Positions 8,296 through 17,684 of a stretch of 64,000 nt of DNA are shown piece after piece. The stretch is from positions 61,280 to 125,279 of the forward strand of contig NZ_CAKAKL010000014.1 in NCBI RefSeq assembly GCF_916619195.1, read 5' to 3'. The notes beneath the pieces are model-generated. The model was not told where the DNA came from, ran no database searches, and was given only the letters and a program-made list of their open reading frames with translations. Numbering within the stretch: the stretch's first letter is position 1; each line of letters starts with the position of its first letter. Source of the stretch: Inquilinus sp. Marseille-Q2685. GTDB taxonomy: Bacteria; Pseudomonadota; Alphaproteobacteria; DSM-16000; Inquilinaceae. The translations under genes and the position numbers were made by a program.

Positions 8296-9779
8296 GGCCC
8301 GATCCGGCCATCGCCGCCCTGGCGGAGACGGAGCTGACCGCCGGGGACCTGCGGCTGGAGCCACTTCAGCCAGACCACGCCGAACCGCTGTTCGACGGCT
8401 TGGCCGATCCCGTCCTCTACCGCTTCATCCCGCAGGAGCCGCCTTCCGACGCCGCAGCGCTGCGGGCCCGGTTCAAACGGCTGGCCGCGCGCCGGTCGCC
8501 GGCCGGGGACCAGGCCTGGCTGAACTGGGCGATCCGCCTGCCCGACGGCAGCTACGCCGGGCTGGTCGAGGCCACGGTCGGCGGCAGCGGCGCGGCCGAC
8601 ATCGCCTATTTCGTCTTCTGCCGCTGCCAGGGACGCGGCATCGGCCGTCGCGCCGTCGGCGCCGTGGTCGAAGCACTGGCGGCCGAGCCGGCGGTCACCG
8701 CGATCGGCGCCTCGATCGACACCTGCAACGTGACCTCGATCGCGCTGGTGGAGGCGCTCGGCTTCGAGCGGACCGGGACGATCCGCGACGCCGATCATTT
8801 CAAGGGGCGCTCCAGCGACGAGTATCGGTACCAGTTGCCGCTCCGGCGCCGAGGAGCTGGAATGCCGCCCATGACCCAGGACCTGATGCCCGGCTTCACG
8901 CCGTTCGACGTCGAGACCGCGCCCGGCATCCGCATCCACGGCGTGCGCGCCGGCGACGGGCCGCCGGTGCTGCTGCTGCACGGCCACCCGCAGACCCATG
9001 TCACCTGGTGCGAGGTGGCGCCGCGCCTGGTTGCGGCCGGCCATTCGGTGGTCGCCGCCGATCTGCGCGGCTATGGCGACAGCGCCCGGCCGGAGGGCGG
9101 CGAGAACCATGTCGCCTATTCGAAGCGGGAGATGGCTGCCGACCAGGTGGCGGTGATGCGCGCCCTGGGGCACGACCGTTTCGCCGTGGTCGGCCATGAC
9201 CGCGGCGGCCGCGTCGCCCACCGCATGGCGCTGGATCATCCGGACGCCGTCCGCCGCATCGCGGTGCTGGACATCGCCCCGACGGCGACGATGTACGCCC
9301 GCACCGACCGGCAATTCGCCACCCGCTATTTCTGGTGGTTCTTCCTGATCCAGCCGGCGCCGCTGCCGGAGCGATTGATCGAGGCCGATCCGGAATTCTA
9401 CCTGCGCCACCATCTGGCCGGGCAGAGCCGGACCCCGGGCCTGCCGCGCGAGGATCTGGTGCAGGAGTATCTGCGCTGCTACCGCCAGCCCGGCGCGGTC
9501 CACGCCATCTGCGAGGACTACCGCGCCGCGGCGACGATCGACCTGGAGCATGACGCCGCCGATGCCGATCGCCGCATCGAGGCACCGCTGCTGGCGCTGT
9601 GGGGCGCGAAGGGCGTGGTCGGCGAACTCTATGACGTGCTGGCGACCTGGCGCGAGAAGGCCACGGATGTCCGTGGCCGCGCCCTGCCCTGCGGCCACGC
9701 GCTGCAGGAGGAACGGCCGGAGGAGACCGCCGAGGCGCTGATCGGGTTCCTGCGGGAGGACCCGCTCACGTCGCCATGA
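8292..9779 (+). CDS. GNAT acetyltransferase domain in frame with fluoroacetate-dehalogenase-like alpha/beta hydrolase
   Basis: One frame of ~495 codons has no stop between two domains. Residues ~10-185 are a RimJ/RimL-type GNAT (RLEPLQPDHAE, GRGIGRRAVGAV, SIALVEALGFERTG). The rest is an alpha/beta hydrolase closest in motif to haloacetate dehalogenases: HGHPQTHVTW, GHDRGGRVAHRMALDHPD with nucleophilic Asp, DYRAAATIDLEHD, and the His of CGHALQEERPEET. An ATG at 8862, 5 bases after GAGGAG, could start a separate ~305-aa hydrolase inside the same frame. So this is either a true fusion, or two genes where the GNAT lost its stop. The TTG start at 8292 overlapping the upstream stop is a choice, not proven. 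Confidence 0.7.
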   Translation: MRPDPAIAALAETELTAGDLRLEPLQPDHAEPLFDGLADPVLYRFIPQEPPSDAAALRARFKRLAARRSPAGDQAWLNWAIRLPDGSYAGLVEATVGGSGAADIAYFVFCRCQGRGIGRRAVGAVVEALAAEPAVTAIGASIDTCNVTSIALVEALGFERTGTIRDADHFKGRSSDEYRYQLPLRRRGAGMPPMTQDLMPGFTPFDVETAPGIRIHGVRAGDGPPVLLLHGHPQTHVTWCEVAPRLVAAGHSVVAADLRGYGDSARPEGGENHVAYSKREMAADQVAVMRALGHDRFAVVGHDRGGRVAHRMALDHPDAVRRIAVLDIAPTATMYARTDRQFATRYFWWFFLIQPAPLPERLIEADPEFYLRHHLAGQSRTPGLPREDLVQEYLRCYRQPGAVHAICEDYRAAATIDLEHDAADADRRIEAPLLALWGAKGVVGELYDVLATWREKATDVRGRALPCGHALQEERPEETAEALIGFLREDPLTSP

Positions 9780-10323
9780 GCCGGGCCTCGATCCGGGCCA
9801 GCGAGCGGCGGAAGGCGGCGGGCTCGTCCAGCGCCCGGGCCAGGACCAGGGCGCCCTGGATCGCCGCCACCGCCTCCTCCGCCCGGTCGCGCGCCGCGTC
9901 CTCGGGCCGGCCGGACCGCACCAGGGCCTGCGCCAGGGCATCGGTCCAGGCGGCGAAATAGCCGTGGATGGCGGCACCGAAACGGTCGCGGACATCGCCC
10001 AGCGCGAAGGCGCCGACCAGGCAGACCCGGCGGCCGGAGCGGAAATAGCCGTCGACCGCGCGGATCATCTCCGCCACCGCGCGGCGCGGCTCCTCCTCCC
10101 GCAGCGGGCGGAAGATGTGCTGCTCGAACCAGCCGTCGATCTCGGCCAGCACCGCCGCCGCCATCTCCTCTTTCCCGCCCGGGAAGAAATGGTAGAGGCT
10201 GCCCTTGCCGAGGCCGGTGCGCTGGCCGATCAGGGCCAGGCTGGCGCCCTCGAAGCCGTGCTCGCGGAAGACCTCGGCCAGGGCGGGCAGCACATCCGCC
10301 CGCTCCGCCACCACCCTCGGCAA
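9766..10323 (-). CDS. TetR/AcrR family repressor (LmrA/YxaF-like C-terminus)
   Basis: The product has 185 aa. The N-terminal helix-turn-helix has the TetR pattern (GFEGASLALIGQRTGLGKGSLYHFF); the C-terminal helical domain is of the LmrA/YxaF type. It begins 2 bases after the stop of the NTF2-like gene, so the two form an operon. Paired TACC-N4-GGTA-like sites over the operon promoter (10823-10854) are the likely autoregulatory operator. Its 3' end overlaps that of the convergent hydrolase by 14 bases. The ligand is unknown. Confidence 0.85.
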   Translation of the reverse strand: MPRVVAERADVLPALAEVFREHGFEGASLALIGQRTGLGKGSLYHFFPGGKEEMAAAVLAEIDGWFEQHIFRPLREEEPRRAVAEMIRAVDGYFRSGRRVCLVGAFALGDVRDRFGAAIHGYFAAWTDALAQALVRSGRPEDAARDRAEEAVAAIQGALVLARALDEPAAFRRSLARIEARLMAT

Positions 10324-10325
10324 GG

Positions 10326-10799
10326 CTAGAGCCCGAGGTCGCTCAAGCCCGGATGGTCCGCCGGCCGCGGGCCCGACCGGTCCCAGTGGAACTTGCGCTC
10401 GGACTCGGCGATCGGCCGGTCGTTGATCGAGGCGTGGCGGGCGCGCATCAGCCCGTGCTCATCGAACTCCCAGTTCTCGTTGCCGTAGGAGCGGTACCAC
10501 TGGCCGGAATCGTCGCGCCATTCATAGGCGAAGCGGACAGCGATGCGGTTGCCTTCGAAGGCCCAGAGTTCCTTGATCAGCCGGTACTCCAGCTCCCGCG
10601 CCCATTTCCGGGTCAGGAACTCGACGATCTGGGCGCGGCCCTGCGGGAACTCCGCCCGGTTCCGCCAGCGGCTGTCCTCGGTATAGGCCAGAGAGACCCG
10701 CTGCGGGTCGCGGCTGTTCCAGGCGTCCTCGGCCATGCGGACCTTTTGGATCGCGGTCTCGCGGGTGAAGGGCGGCAGCGGCGGACGGTCGGCGGTCAT
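10326..10799 (-). CDS. DUF1348 / NTF2-like fold protein
   Basis: The product has 157 aa from the ATG at 10799, 6 bases after GAGGAG. The sequence [22 protein letters not shown] with [23 protein letters not shown] is typical of the DUF1348 family of small cone-shaped NTF2-like proteins. The biochemical function is unknown. It is first in an operon with the TetR regulator at 9766 and probably under its control. Confidence 0.85.
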   Translation of the reverse strand: MTADRPPLPPFTRETAIQKVRMAEDAWNSRDPQRVSLAYTEDSRWRNRAEFPQGRAQIVEFLTRKWARELEYRLIKELWAFEGNRIAVRFAYEWRDDSGQWYRSYGNENWEFDEHGLMRARHASINDRPIAESERKFHWDRSGPRPADHPGLSDLGL

Positions 10800-10822
10800 G
10801 ACGGCTCTCCTCGACGGGACTG

Positions 10823-10876
10823 TACCGAACGGAACTGACTTTACCGATTGGTACAAACAACGATGCAATCCGTCAA
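10823..10876 (-). promoter_or_regulatory. Promoter and paired TetR operator of the DUF1348-tetR operon
   Basis: On the minus strand, TTGACG (10876-10871) and TACCAA (10853-10848) are separated by 17 bases. The palindrome TACCGATTGGTA (10843-10854; arms TACC/GGTA) covers the -10 box. A weaker copy TACCGAACGGAA (10823-10834) starts exactly 20 bases away. Spacing and position suit cooperative repression by the TetR protein of the operon. Confidence 0.55.
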
Positions 10877-10976
10877 GCCGTGCGGACCTTGACCGCAAGC
10901 GAGTCGAGGGCGGAGGGTTCACCCGCCGCCGAACGCCCGGGCTGTCGCGGCGCCCGTACTTCATCGGAGCACTCCC

Positions 10977-11486
10977 TTGCCTCTCTCCCTGCACGAGATC
11001 TCGGTCGGCGTGATGCTGCCGAAGCTGCGCATGCTGTCGACGCTGCTGGACAAGGCCGCGGCCCATGCCGAGGCCGGCGGGATCGACCCCGCCACGCTGG
11101 TCGAGGCGCGCCTGGCGCCCGACATGTACCCGCTGTCGGGCCAGATCCAGCGCGTCAGCGACGCCGCCAAGTTCGGCGCCGCCCGCCTGGCCGGACTGAC
11201 GCCGCCGCCCTTCGAGGACAACGAGACCACCCTGCCCCAGCTGCAGGAGCGGCTGGCCAAGACCATCGCCTATCTGGAGAGCGTCGGCCCCGACCAGATC
11301 GACGGGCGGGAGGAGGAGACGGTGATCCTCCCCCTGCGCGACCGGAAAGTGGAGTTCACCGGCCGCAGCTACGTGCTGACCATGGTGCTGCCGAACTTCT
11401 ATTTTCACGTCGTCACCGCTTACGACATCCTCCGCCACAAGGGCGTGGAGATCGGCAAGCGGGACTATCTGGCGCTGGCGGGTTGA
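10977..11486 (+). CDS. DUF1993 family protein
   Basis: The product has 169 aa. The sequence [24 protein letters not shown] near the start, [17 protein letters not shown] and the ending [28 protein letters not shown] mark the DUF1993 family (DinB-like four-helix fold), whose function is unknown. The start is a TTG at 10977, 7 bases after CGGAG; no ATG or GTG fits the conserved N-terminus. It is read away from the DUF1348-tetR operon. Confidence 0.8.
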   Translation: MPLSLHEISVGVMLPKLRMLSTLLDKAAAHAEAGGIDPATLVEARLAPDMYPLSGQIQRVSDAAKFGAARLAGLTPPPFEDNETTLPQLQERLAKTIAYLESVGPDQIDGREEETVILPLRDRKVEFTGRSYVLTMVLPNFYFHVVTAYDILRHKGVEIGKRDYLALAG

Positions 11487-11501
11487 GGCCTTTTCCCAAC
11501 C

Positions 11502-11594
11502 CCGTCATGGCGAGGCGCGCAGCGCCGTGGCCATCCAGAGGCCGCTCGCACCGCCCCCTGGATGGCCACGCCCCTTCGGGGCTCGCCATGACGG
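11502..11594. repeat. REP-like palindromic repeat
   Basis: The left arm CCGTCATGGCGAGG..GGCCATCCAGAGG and right arm CCCCTGGATGGCC..CTCGCCATGACGG are inverted copies. This is the same class of GTCAT...ATGAC palindrome seen at 16416/18104 and 57600. It lies between the DUF1993 and xylitol dehydrogenase genes and could fold after transcription. Confidence 0.7.
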
Positions 11595-11745
11595 AAGAGG
11601 GGGAAGATGGGCCCGATCCATCATGAACTTTCGTATCCAATAAAAAACATTTGTGCAGAGACGCCTTCCCTGCTCCCGGCAGGATGTCGTACCAATGAAG
11701 GGTGGGGCCGGCCGCGGGGCCGGCCCGAATTCGGGAGGAAGCCAG

Positions 11746-12777
11746 ATGCGTGCACTGGTCCTGGAGCGGCAGAGGGAGTTGTCGCTGCGAGAGATCGACC
11801 TGCCCCGGACGCTCGGGCCGGGCGACGTCCGGATCAAGATCGACACCGTCGGCGTCTGCGGCAGCGACGTGCACTACTACACCCACGGCCGGATCGGGCC
11901 CTTCGTGGTGAAGGAGCCGATGGTGCTGGGCCATGAGGCCGCCGGCACCGTGATCGAGACCGGCCCCGGCGTCACCAGCCTGAAGCCCGGCGACCGGGTC
12001 TGCATGGAGCCGGGCATCCCCGACCTGACCTCCAAGGCCTCGAAGCTGGGCCTCTACAACGTCGACCCCAGCGTCGTGTTCTGGGCCACCCCGCCGGTGC
12101 ATGGCTGCCTGACGCCCGAGGTGGTGCACCCCGCCGGCTTCACCTTCAAGCTGCCGGACAACGTCTCCTTCGCCGAGGGCGCGATGGTGGAGCCCTTCGC
12201 CGTCGGCCTGCAGGCGGCGGTGAAGGCGCGGATCCAGCCGGGCGATTTCGCCGTGGTGATCGGCGCCGGCCCGATCGGCATCATGGCGGCATTGGCGGCG
12301 CTGGCCGGCGGCTGCAGCCGGGTGCTGATCTCCGATCTGCTGCCGGAGAAGCTGGCGATCGCCGAGCGCTATCCCGGCATCACCGGCGTCAACATCCGCG
12401 AGAAAAGCCTGGCCGACGCCGTGGCCGAGGCGACGGACGGCTGGGGCGCCGATGTGGTGTTCGAGGCCAGCGGCAGCCCCCGCGCCTATCCTGGCATCTT
12501 CGATGCCGTCCGCCCCGGCGGCTGCCTGGTGGTGATCGGCATGCCGGTCGAGCCGGTCGCGGTCGACCTGGTCGCCGCCGCGGCCAAGGAGGTGCGGATC
12601 GAGACCGTGTTCCGCTACGCCAATGTCTACGACCGCGCCATCGCCATGATCGCCTCCGGCAAGGTCGACCTGAAGCCGCTGGTCACCCACACCTACGGCT
12701 TCGAGGACAGCATCAAGGCCTTCGAGCGCGCGGCCGAGGGCCGGCCGGGCGACGTCAAGCTGCAGATCAAGCTGTAA
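11746..12777 (+). CDS. Xylitol dehydrogenase-type NAD-dependent polyol dehydrogenase (zinc MDR)
   Basis: The product has 343 aa from the ATG at 11746, preceded by GGGAGGAAG. It is a medium-chain dehydrogenase with the catalytic zinc ligands in [11 protein letters not shown] and GHEAAG, and the nucleotide-binding GAGPIG. The structural-zinc lobe has lost its cysteines ([20 protein letters not shown]), as in the Gluconobacter-type xylitol dehydrogenases recalled from the family. The reaction is probably xylitol or a similar polyol to a ketose. A xylulokinase at 14903 fits the next step. The long open frame upstream to 11653 is not needed. Confidence 0.85.
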   Translation: MRALVLERQRELSLREIDLPRTLGPGDVRIKIDTVGVCGSDVHYYTHGRIGPFVVKEPMVLGHEAAGTVIETGPGVTSLKPGDRVCMEPGIPDLTSKASKLGLYNVDPSVVFWATPPVHGCLTPEVVHPAGFTFKLPDNVSFAEGAMVEPFAVGLQAAVKARIQPGDFAVVIGAGPIGIMAALAALAGGCSRVLISDLLPEKLAIAERYPGITGVNIREKSLADAVAEATDGWGADVVFEASGSPRAYPGIFDAVRPGGCLVVIGMPVEPVAVDLVAAAAKEVRIETVFRYANVYDRAIAMIASGKVDLKPLVTHTYGFEDSIKAFERAAEGRPGDVKLQIKL

Positions 12778-12866
12778 TCGCGCAGAGCGCCGGCCCGATG
12801 CGGCCGGCGCTTGATTCCTCGTTCGCCTTATGTTCCAGTGTCAGGACAGGCCAACGGGAGGACGCC

Positions 12867-13676
12867 ATGGCGGCGAAGCAGGCAACGGGGATTCGCGTCG
12901 GCATCGGCGGCTGGACCTTCGAGCCCTGGCGCGAGACCTTCTACCCCAAGGGTTTGGCCCAAAAGCGCGAGCTGGAATACGCCTCGCGCCAGGTCACCTC
13001 GATCGAGATCAACGGCACCTATTACGGCTCGCAGAAGCCCGAGAGCTTCGCCAAATGGCGTGAGGAGACGCCGGAGGGCTTCGTCTTCTCGGTCAAGGGC
13101 ACGCGCTTCACCACCAACCGGCGGGTGCTGGCCGAGGCCGGCGAGTCGATCGAGCGATTCGTCGGCAGCGGCATCACCGAATTGAAGGAGAAGCTGGGGC
13201 CGATCAACTGGCAGTTCCTGCCGACCAAGCAGTTCGACCCGAAGGATTTCGAGGCCTTCCTGAAGCTGCTGCCGCACAGCGTCGACGGCCACGCCCTGCG
13301 CCATGTGGTCGAGGTCCGGCACGACAGCTTCCGCACCCCCGAATTCATCGACATGCTGCGGGCATACAAGGTGGCGGTGGTGCTGACCGACAAGGAGGGC
13401 TTCCCGGAGATCCCGGACGTCACCGCCCCCTTCGTCTATGCCCGGCTGCAGCGCGCCTCGGAAGAGGTCGAGACCGGCTACGCCCCGAAGGCGATCGACC
13501 AATGGGCCAAGCGGGCCAAGGCCTGGGCCGAGGGCGGCGCGCCGGACGACCTGACGCCGGTCGGGGCGCCGGAGAAGAAGCCGCCGAAGTCGCGTGACGT
13601 CTTCATCTACATGATCAACGGCTTCAAGCCGAAGGCCCCGGCCGCGGCCATGGCACTGATCAAGAAGCTGGGATGA
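12867..13676 (+). CDS. DUF72 family protein
   Basis: The product has 269 aa from the ATG at 12867, which follows GGGAGG. The start RVGIGGWTFEPWRETFYPKGL, then EINGTYYGSQKPESFAKW and VEVRHDSF are the hallmarks of the DUF72 (YecE) family, a TIM-barrel protein of unknown function. It sits 89 bases after the polyol dehydrogenase in the same direction and may share its transcript. The family has no established role in sugar use. Confidence 0.88.
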   Translation: MAAKQATGIRVGIGGWTFEPWRETFYPKGLAQKRELEYASRQVTSIEINGTYYGSQKPESFAKWREETPEGFVFSVKGTRFTTNRRVLAEAGESIERFVGSGITELKEKLGPINWQFLPTKQFDPKDFEAFLKLLPHSVDGHALRHVVEVRHDSFRTPEFIDMLRAYKVAVVLTDKEGFPEIPDVTAPFVYARLQRASEEVETGYAPKAIDQWAKRAKAWAEGGAPDDLTPVGAPEKKPPKSRDVFIYMINGFKPKAPAAAMALIKKLG

Positions 13677-13682
13677 GCGCGC

Positions 13683-14630
13683 CTACCCTCGCGCCGCCGC
13701 GGCCGCGATCCGGGACAGCTCGTCGAAGCGTGGGCCGCAGGTCGGGATCTCGATATGGAAGACCTCGGCGATCGCCCGGGTCCAGCCATGGATGAAATAG
13801 GTCCAGCCGTCCTCCACCGTCAGGCCGCGCGCCGCCTGCTGCCGCCGAGCCTGGTCCAGGAACAGGAGGTCGCCGCGATAGTTGAGGTCCCAAAGCAGGC
13901 CGCCCTGCGGGAACGGCGCCGCGCCGGTCAGCGGCGATCCTGGCGCATCCTTGCCCAGGCCGGTGGCGTTGACCACCACCGAGTCGGACTTCAGACCGCG
14001 CAGCGCCGTGTCGTTGTCGGTGGGCCCCTGTGCCAGGACATAGTCGACCGGGACGGTGCGTCCCATCTCGCCGTGAAGGCGCCGGATCTCGTCGAGCCGC
14101 TCGGGGCTGCGGTCCGACACCACGATCCGCACCGGCCGGTCGGGCCGGGCGTGCATCGCGTGCCAGGTCAGGGCGATGGCGGCACCGCCGGCTCCGATCG
14201 AGAACAGTTCCGCCCCCGTCCGGGTGAAGTGGCCAGCCGGCACGAAGGCGTCGAAGGCGAGGCCGGCGGAGATCGGGTCCTTGGCGTGTCCGACCAGCCG
14301 GCCGCCGGCCTTGGAGAGGCAGCTCACCTCGTCCAGCCGCGCGGCGTGCGGATCGATCTCGTCGAACAGGTCGCGGCAGGCGTGGAACAGGTCGATCTTG
14401 TGGGTGGTGACCAGGGCGCCGAGCGACAGCGGGTCGGCGCGGATAAAAGCCACGGCTTCTCTATAGGCGGCGGGGTCCGCATGCAGCGGGAAGTCGATGC
14501 CGCGGATCACGGCATCCGCCAGGCCGAGCGCCTGGGCCCAGGCCGGGAACACCGTCATGATCGAGCTTTTGCCGGTGGTGACGCCAATGAAATAGAGCGT
14601 CGGCAGGATGGCGGGCGGAAGAACTGCCAC
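13683..14630 (-). CDS. Shikimate/quinate dehydrogenase-like (AroE-like) protein
   Basis: The product has 315 aa from a GTG at 14630. The N-terminal domain has TGKSSIMTVFPAWA and LVTTHKIDLF, with Lys at the position of the catalytic Lys of AroE; the second key residue is the Asp of HAKDPISAGLAFD. A Rossmann domain follows (SIGAGGAAIALTWHA). The divergence from housekeeping AroE, and its place between a polyol dehydrogenase and xylulokinase on the opposite strand, suggest a catabolic AroE-like oxidoreductase. The substrate cannot be told from sequence. Confidence 0.75.
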   Translation of the reverse strand: MAVLPPAILPTLYFIGVTTGKSSIMTVFPAWAQALGLADAVIRGIDFPLHADPAAYREAVAFIRADPLSLGALVTTHKIDLFHACRDLFDEIDPHAARLDEVSCLSKAGGRLVGHAKDPISAGLAFDAFVPAGHFTRTGAELFSIGAGGAAIALTWHAMHARPDRPVRIVVSDRSPERLDEIRRLHGEMGRTVPVDYVLAQGPTDNDTALRGLKSDSVVVNATGLGKDAPGSPLTGAAPFPQGGLLWDLNYRGDLLFLDQARRQQAARGLTVEDGWTYFIHGWTRAIAEVFHIEIPTCGPRFDELSRIAAAAARG

Positions 14631-14902
14631 GGCTCAGCCCCCGTGCTCCGCCGCGGCGAACAGCGGATCGATCTGCGCTTGCGGCCGCGGCCGGTAGCCC
14701 GGATTGTCGCCGTCCCGCACTTGCAGCATGCAGCTCATGGGTTCACGCAGCGGCATGACGGCCCGCGTTCCATTGTTCTCCCGCTGACAAAAGGAGTGGC
14801 TCGGTTCCGGTGCGGACGCAAGCCCGTTCCCGATCGGGGTCGGATCGACGGCGGGAAACCGCCGCGGTCCTGCTGTCGGCAATCAGCGCCACAGATCCGC
14901 CC

Positions 14903-16405
14903 ATGACCCAGGACCTCGCCCTTTCGATCGATGTCGGCACCGGCAGCGCGCGGGCGGCGCTGGTCGACGGCGGCGGGCGGATCCTGGCCATCGCGGCACG
15001 GGAGCACGAGCAGATCGTGCCGCAGTTCGGCTGGTCGGAGCAGCGGCCGGCCGACTGGTGGGCCGGCGTCGTGCAGTCGGTGCGGACCGTGCTGGACCAG
15101 GTCGAGGGCGCCCGCGGCCGCATCGCCGCGATCTGCGCTTGCGGCCAGATGCACGGCACGGTGCTGGTCGACGACGCCGGTACCCTGACCCGCGACACCG
15201 TCCCGCTGTGGAACGACAAGCGCACGCTCGACCTCGTCGCGGCCTTCGAGCGCGACCATGCGCCGGAGAGCTATCTGGCCGAGAGCGGCAACCCGCCGAC
15301 GCCGGCCTGGCCGGGCTTCAAGCTGGCCTGGATCCGCGACCACGACCCCGAGGCCTGGCGCCGGGCGGCCGCCGTGATGATGCCGAAGGACTGGGTCAAT
15401 TTCCGCCTGACCGGCGAGATCGCCATGGAGGCGACGGAAGGCTCCTGCAGCTTCCTGATGAACCCGGCGACGCGCGACTGGTCATCCGCGATGATCGCGC
15501 TGATGGGGCTGGACGCCGCCAAGCTGCCGCGGCTGCGGTCGCCGCTGGAGATCCTGGGCGGCGTCACCGCCGCGGCGGCGGCCGAGACCGGCGTGCTCGA
15601 GGGCACGCCGGTGCTGGTCGGCGGCGCCGACTACCCGATGGCGCTCCTGGGTTCCGGCGCCTGCCGGCCGGGGCTGGTCTCCGACGTCACCGGCACCTCC
15701 TCGATCATCACCCTGATCACCGGGGCGCCGCTGCTGGACCCCGAGATCTGCAACGTCGCCACGATCGAGGGCGGCTGGGGGCCGTTCGTGCTGCTGGAGA
15801 GCGGCGGCGATGCCATGCGCTGGGCCCGCCGCGCCTTCCACGAGGGCGCGCTGGGCTATCCCGAGATCGTCGCCAAGGCGGCCGAGGCGGCGCCGGGCGC
15901 CGGCGGCCTGCTGTTCCTGCCCTATCTGGTGGGCGAGCGGCTGGGCGCCCACCGCAACGCCCGGGCGCAGTTCTTCGGCCTGGGCGCCGGCCACGGCCTG
16001 GCCGAGCTGCACCGGGCGGTGCTGGAAGGCGTGGCCTTCGCCGTCACCCGCCACATCCGGGTGATGGAGGCGGCGTCGGGCCGGCCGCTGGACCGGCTGA
16101 TCGCGTCGGGCGGCGGCGCCAAGACCGGGCTGTGGCTGAAGATCAAGGCCAGCGCCACCGGCCTGCCGATCCTGGTGCCGGAGGAGGCGGAGTGTGGCGT
16201 GGTCGGCTGCGCCGCCATGGTCGCCGCCGCCACCGGCCGGTTCAGCACGGTGCAGGATGCGGCCGGAACCTACGTGCGCTATGGCGCCGAGATCGCCCCC
16301 GACCCCGCCTGGGCCGAGCGCTACGCCCGGATGCAGCCGGTGTTCGACCGGCTCTACCATCACAGCCAGGCGCTGTATGACGATCTGGATGGGATCGGGT
16401 CTTAG
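14903..16405 (+). CDS. xylB: Xylulokinase-type FGGY carbohydrate kinase
   Basis: The product has 500 aa. The N-terminus LALSIDVGTGSARAALVD is the phosphate-binding loop of the ASKHA fold, and CACGQMHGTVLVDD, LWNDKRT and IASGGGAKTGLWLKIKA are FGGY motifs. The ATG at 14903 starts the conserved domain; the frame extends upstream to 14810 without support. With the xylitol dehydrogenase upstream, D-xylulose to xylulose-5-phosphate is the likely reaction. Another ketose or polyol substrate is possible. Confidence 0.85.
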   Translation: MTQDLALSIDVGTGSARAALVDGGGRILAIAAREHEQIVPQFGWSEQRPADWWAGVVQSVRTVLDQVEGARGRIAAICACGQMHGTVLVDDAGTLTRDTVPLWNDKRTLDLVAAFERDHAPESYLAESGNPPTPAWPGFKLAWIRDHDPEAWRRAAAVMMPKDWVNFRLTGEIAMEATEGSCSFLMNPATRDWSSAMIALMGLDAAKLPRLRSPLEILGGVTAAAAAETGVLEGTPVLVGGADYPMALLGSGACRPGLVSDVTGTSSIITLITGAPLLDPEICNVATIEGGWGPFVLLESGGDAMRWARRAFHEGALGYPEIVAKAAEAAPGAGGLLFLPYLVGERLGAHRNARAQFFGLGAGHGLAELHRAVLEGVAFAVTRHIRVMEAASGRPLDRLIASGGGAKTGLWLKIKASATGLPILVPEEAECGVVGCAAMVAAATGRFSTVQDAAGTYVRYGAEIAPDPAWAERYARMQPVFDRLYHHSQALYDDLDGIGS

Positions 16406-16415
16406 GGGCGGTCCT

Positions 16416-16455
16416 CCCAGTCGTCATTGCGAGGAGGCGAAGCCGACGAAGATTC
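16416..16455. repeat. Left part of a REP-like palindrome split by an IS element
   Basis: CCCAGTCGTCATTGCGAGG..GCGAAGCCGACGAAG is the inverted counterpart of the sequence ending GCTCGCAATGACGGCTGGG at 18104-18169. The two parts flank the transposon and would form one palindrome if it were removed. Confidence 0.65.
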
Positions 16456-16526
16456 CATGAGGGTGGATAGCGGCCAGGAGTCGGCCCAGGCTGAGGTTGC
16501 TATCCCACTCACCCTGGAGACGACCG

Positions 16527-17684
16527 ATGCTCGATCAACCTTGCGAGGGACAGGCCGCTATCCGGACACAGATTGGCGCAATTTTTGTGTCATTGGAACT
16601 GAGCCGTTCGAGTTGGCTGATCACCTCACTGTCGCCCGGCGGCGGGGAGAAGATGTCCAAGCACAGCGTCGGGGCGGGCGATGTCGCGGGGCTGCTGGCG
16701 CTGTTTGCAGAGTTCAGGCGCAAGGCGGCGATGCGGACGGGCCGGAGCTATCCGATCATCACCGTTCAGGAGACTGGGCTGGACGGGTTCTGGCTGCACC
16801 GGGTTCTGTGTCGGGAGGGGATCGAGAGCCACGTGGTGGATCCGGCGTCGATTGCGGCGCCGCGTCGGCGCCGGCGGGCCAAGACGGACCGGCTCGACGG
16901 CGAGGCGCTGCTGCGGGCGCTTCTGGCCTACAAGCGCGGCGAGCCGCGGGTCTGCGCCATGGTGGTGGCGCCCTCTCCGGAAGAGGAGGACCGGCGCCGG
17001 CTGTGCCGCGAACGCCAGACGCTGATCTGTGAGCGGACCACGCATGTGAACCGGATCAAGGGGCTTCTGTTCGCGCAGGGTATCACCGACTACGCGCCGC
17101 AGCGGCGCGACCGGCGGGAGCGGCTTGCGGCCTTGCACACGGCCGACGGGCGGGCGCTGCCGCCGCACTTGACGGCGCAGATCAGCCGCGAGTTGGACCG
17201 GCTCGAGCTGCTGGTCGACCAGATCAAGAGGGTCGAGGCCGAGCAGGAGGCCGTGCTGGCCGAGACCGGCGCCGGTGAGACGGCCGCCTCGGAGCCGGTG
17301 GCGATGCTGTCGGCAGTGCGGGGGATCGGCGCCACCTTTGCGGCGGTTCTCTGGTCGGAGGGCTTCTATCGATCCTTCGCCAATCGCCGCCAGGTGGCCG
17401 CCTATGCGGGGCTGGCGGCGACGCCGTGGCGCAGCGGCAGCATCATGCATGAGCAGGGTGTGTCGAAGGCCGGCAATCCGCGGCTGCGCACCGTGATGAT
17501 CCAGCTCGCCTGGCTGTGGCTGCGGCACCAGCCGCAGTCGGCCCTGGCACGCTGGTTCCAGGCCCGTGGCCAGCGCGACCGCAAGCGCGCCATCGTCGCC
17601 CTGGCGCGCAAGCTTCTGGTGGCCTTGTGGAAGTACGTCACAGCCGGCGTCGTCATCGAGGGCGCGGTGATCAAGACGGCCTGA
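16527..17684 (+). CDS. IS110-family transposase (DEDD + serine)
   Basis: The product has 385 aa from the ATG at 16527, 7 bases after GGAG; a further in-frame ATG at 16497 is possible. The N-terminal RuvC-like domain has acidic positions in FVSLELS (Glu where Asp is usual), QETGLDGFWLH and KTDRLDGEALL. The C-terminal Transposase_20 domain has AVRGIGATFAAVLWSE and EQGVSKAGNPRLR with the conserved Ser. The family recombines circular intermediates under guidance of an element-encoded RNA. The gene is full length without frameshifts, so the element may still be active. Confidence 0.9.
   Translation: MLDQPCEGQAAIRTQIGAIFVSLELSRSSWLITSLSPGGGEKMSKHSVGAGDVAGLLALFAEFRRKAAMRTGRSYPIITVQETGLDGFWLHRVLCREGIESHVVDPASIAAPRRRRRAKTDRLDGEALLRALLAYKRGEPRVCAMVVAPSPEEEDRRRLCRERQTLICERTTHVNRIKGLLFAQGITDYAPQRRDRRERLAALHTADGRALPPHLTAQISRELDRLELLVDQIKRVEAEQEAVLAETGAGETAASEPVAMLSAVRGIGATFAAVLWSEGFYRSFANRRQVAAYAGLAATPWRSGSIMHEQGVSKAGNPRLRTVMIQLAWLWLRHQPQSALARWFQARGQRDRKRAIVALARKLLVALWKYVTAGVVIEGAVIKTA

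Noticed and set aside
14634..14756. A 40-codon minus-strand frame just before the AroE-like gene
   Set aside because: It has no ribosome site and no recognised family; it could be a short leader peptide, but the support is too weak to list.
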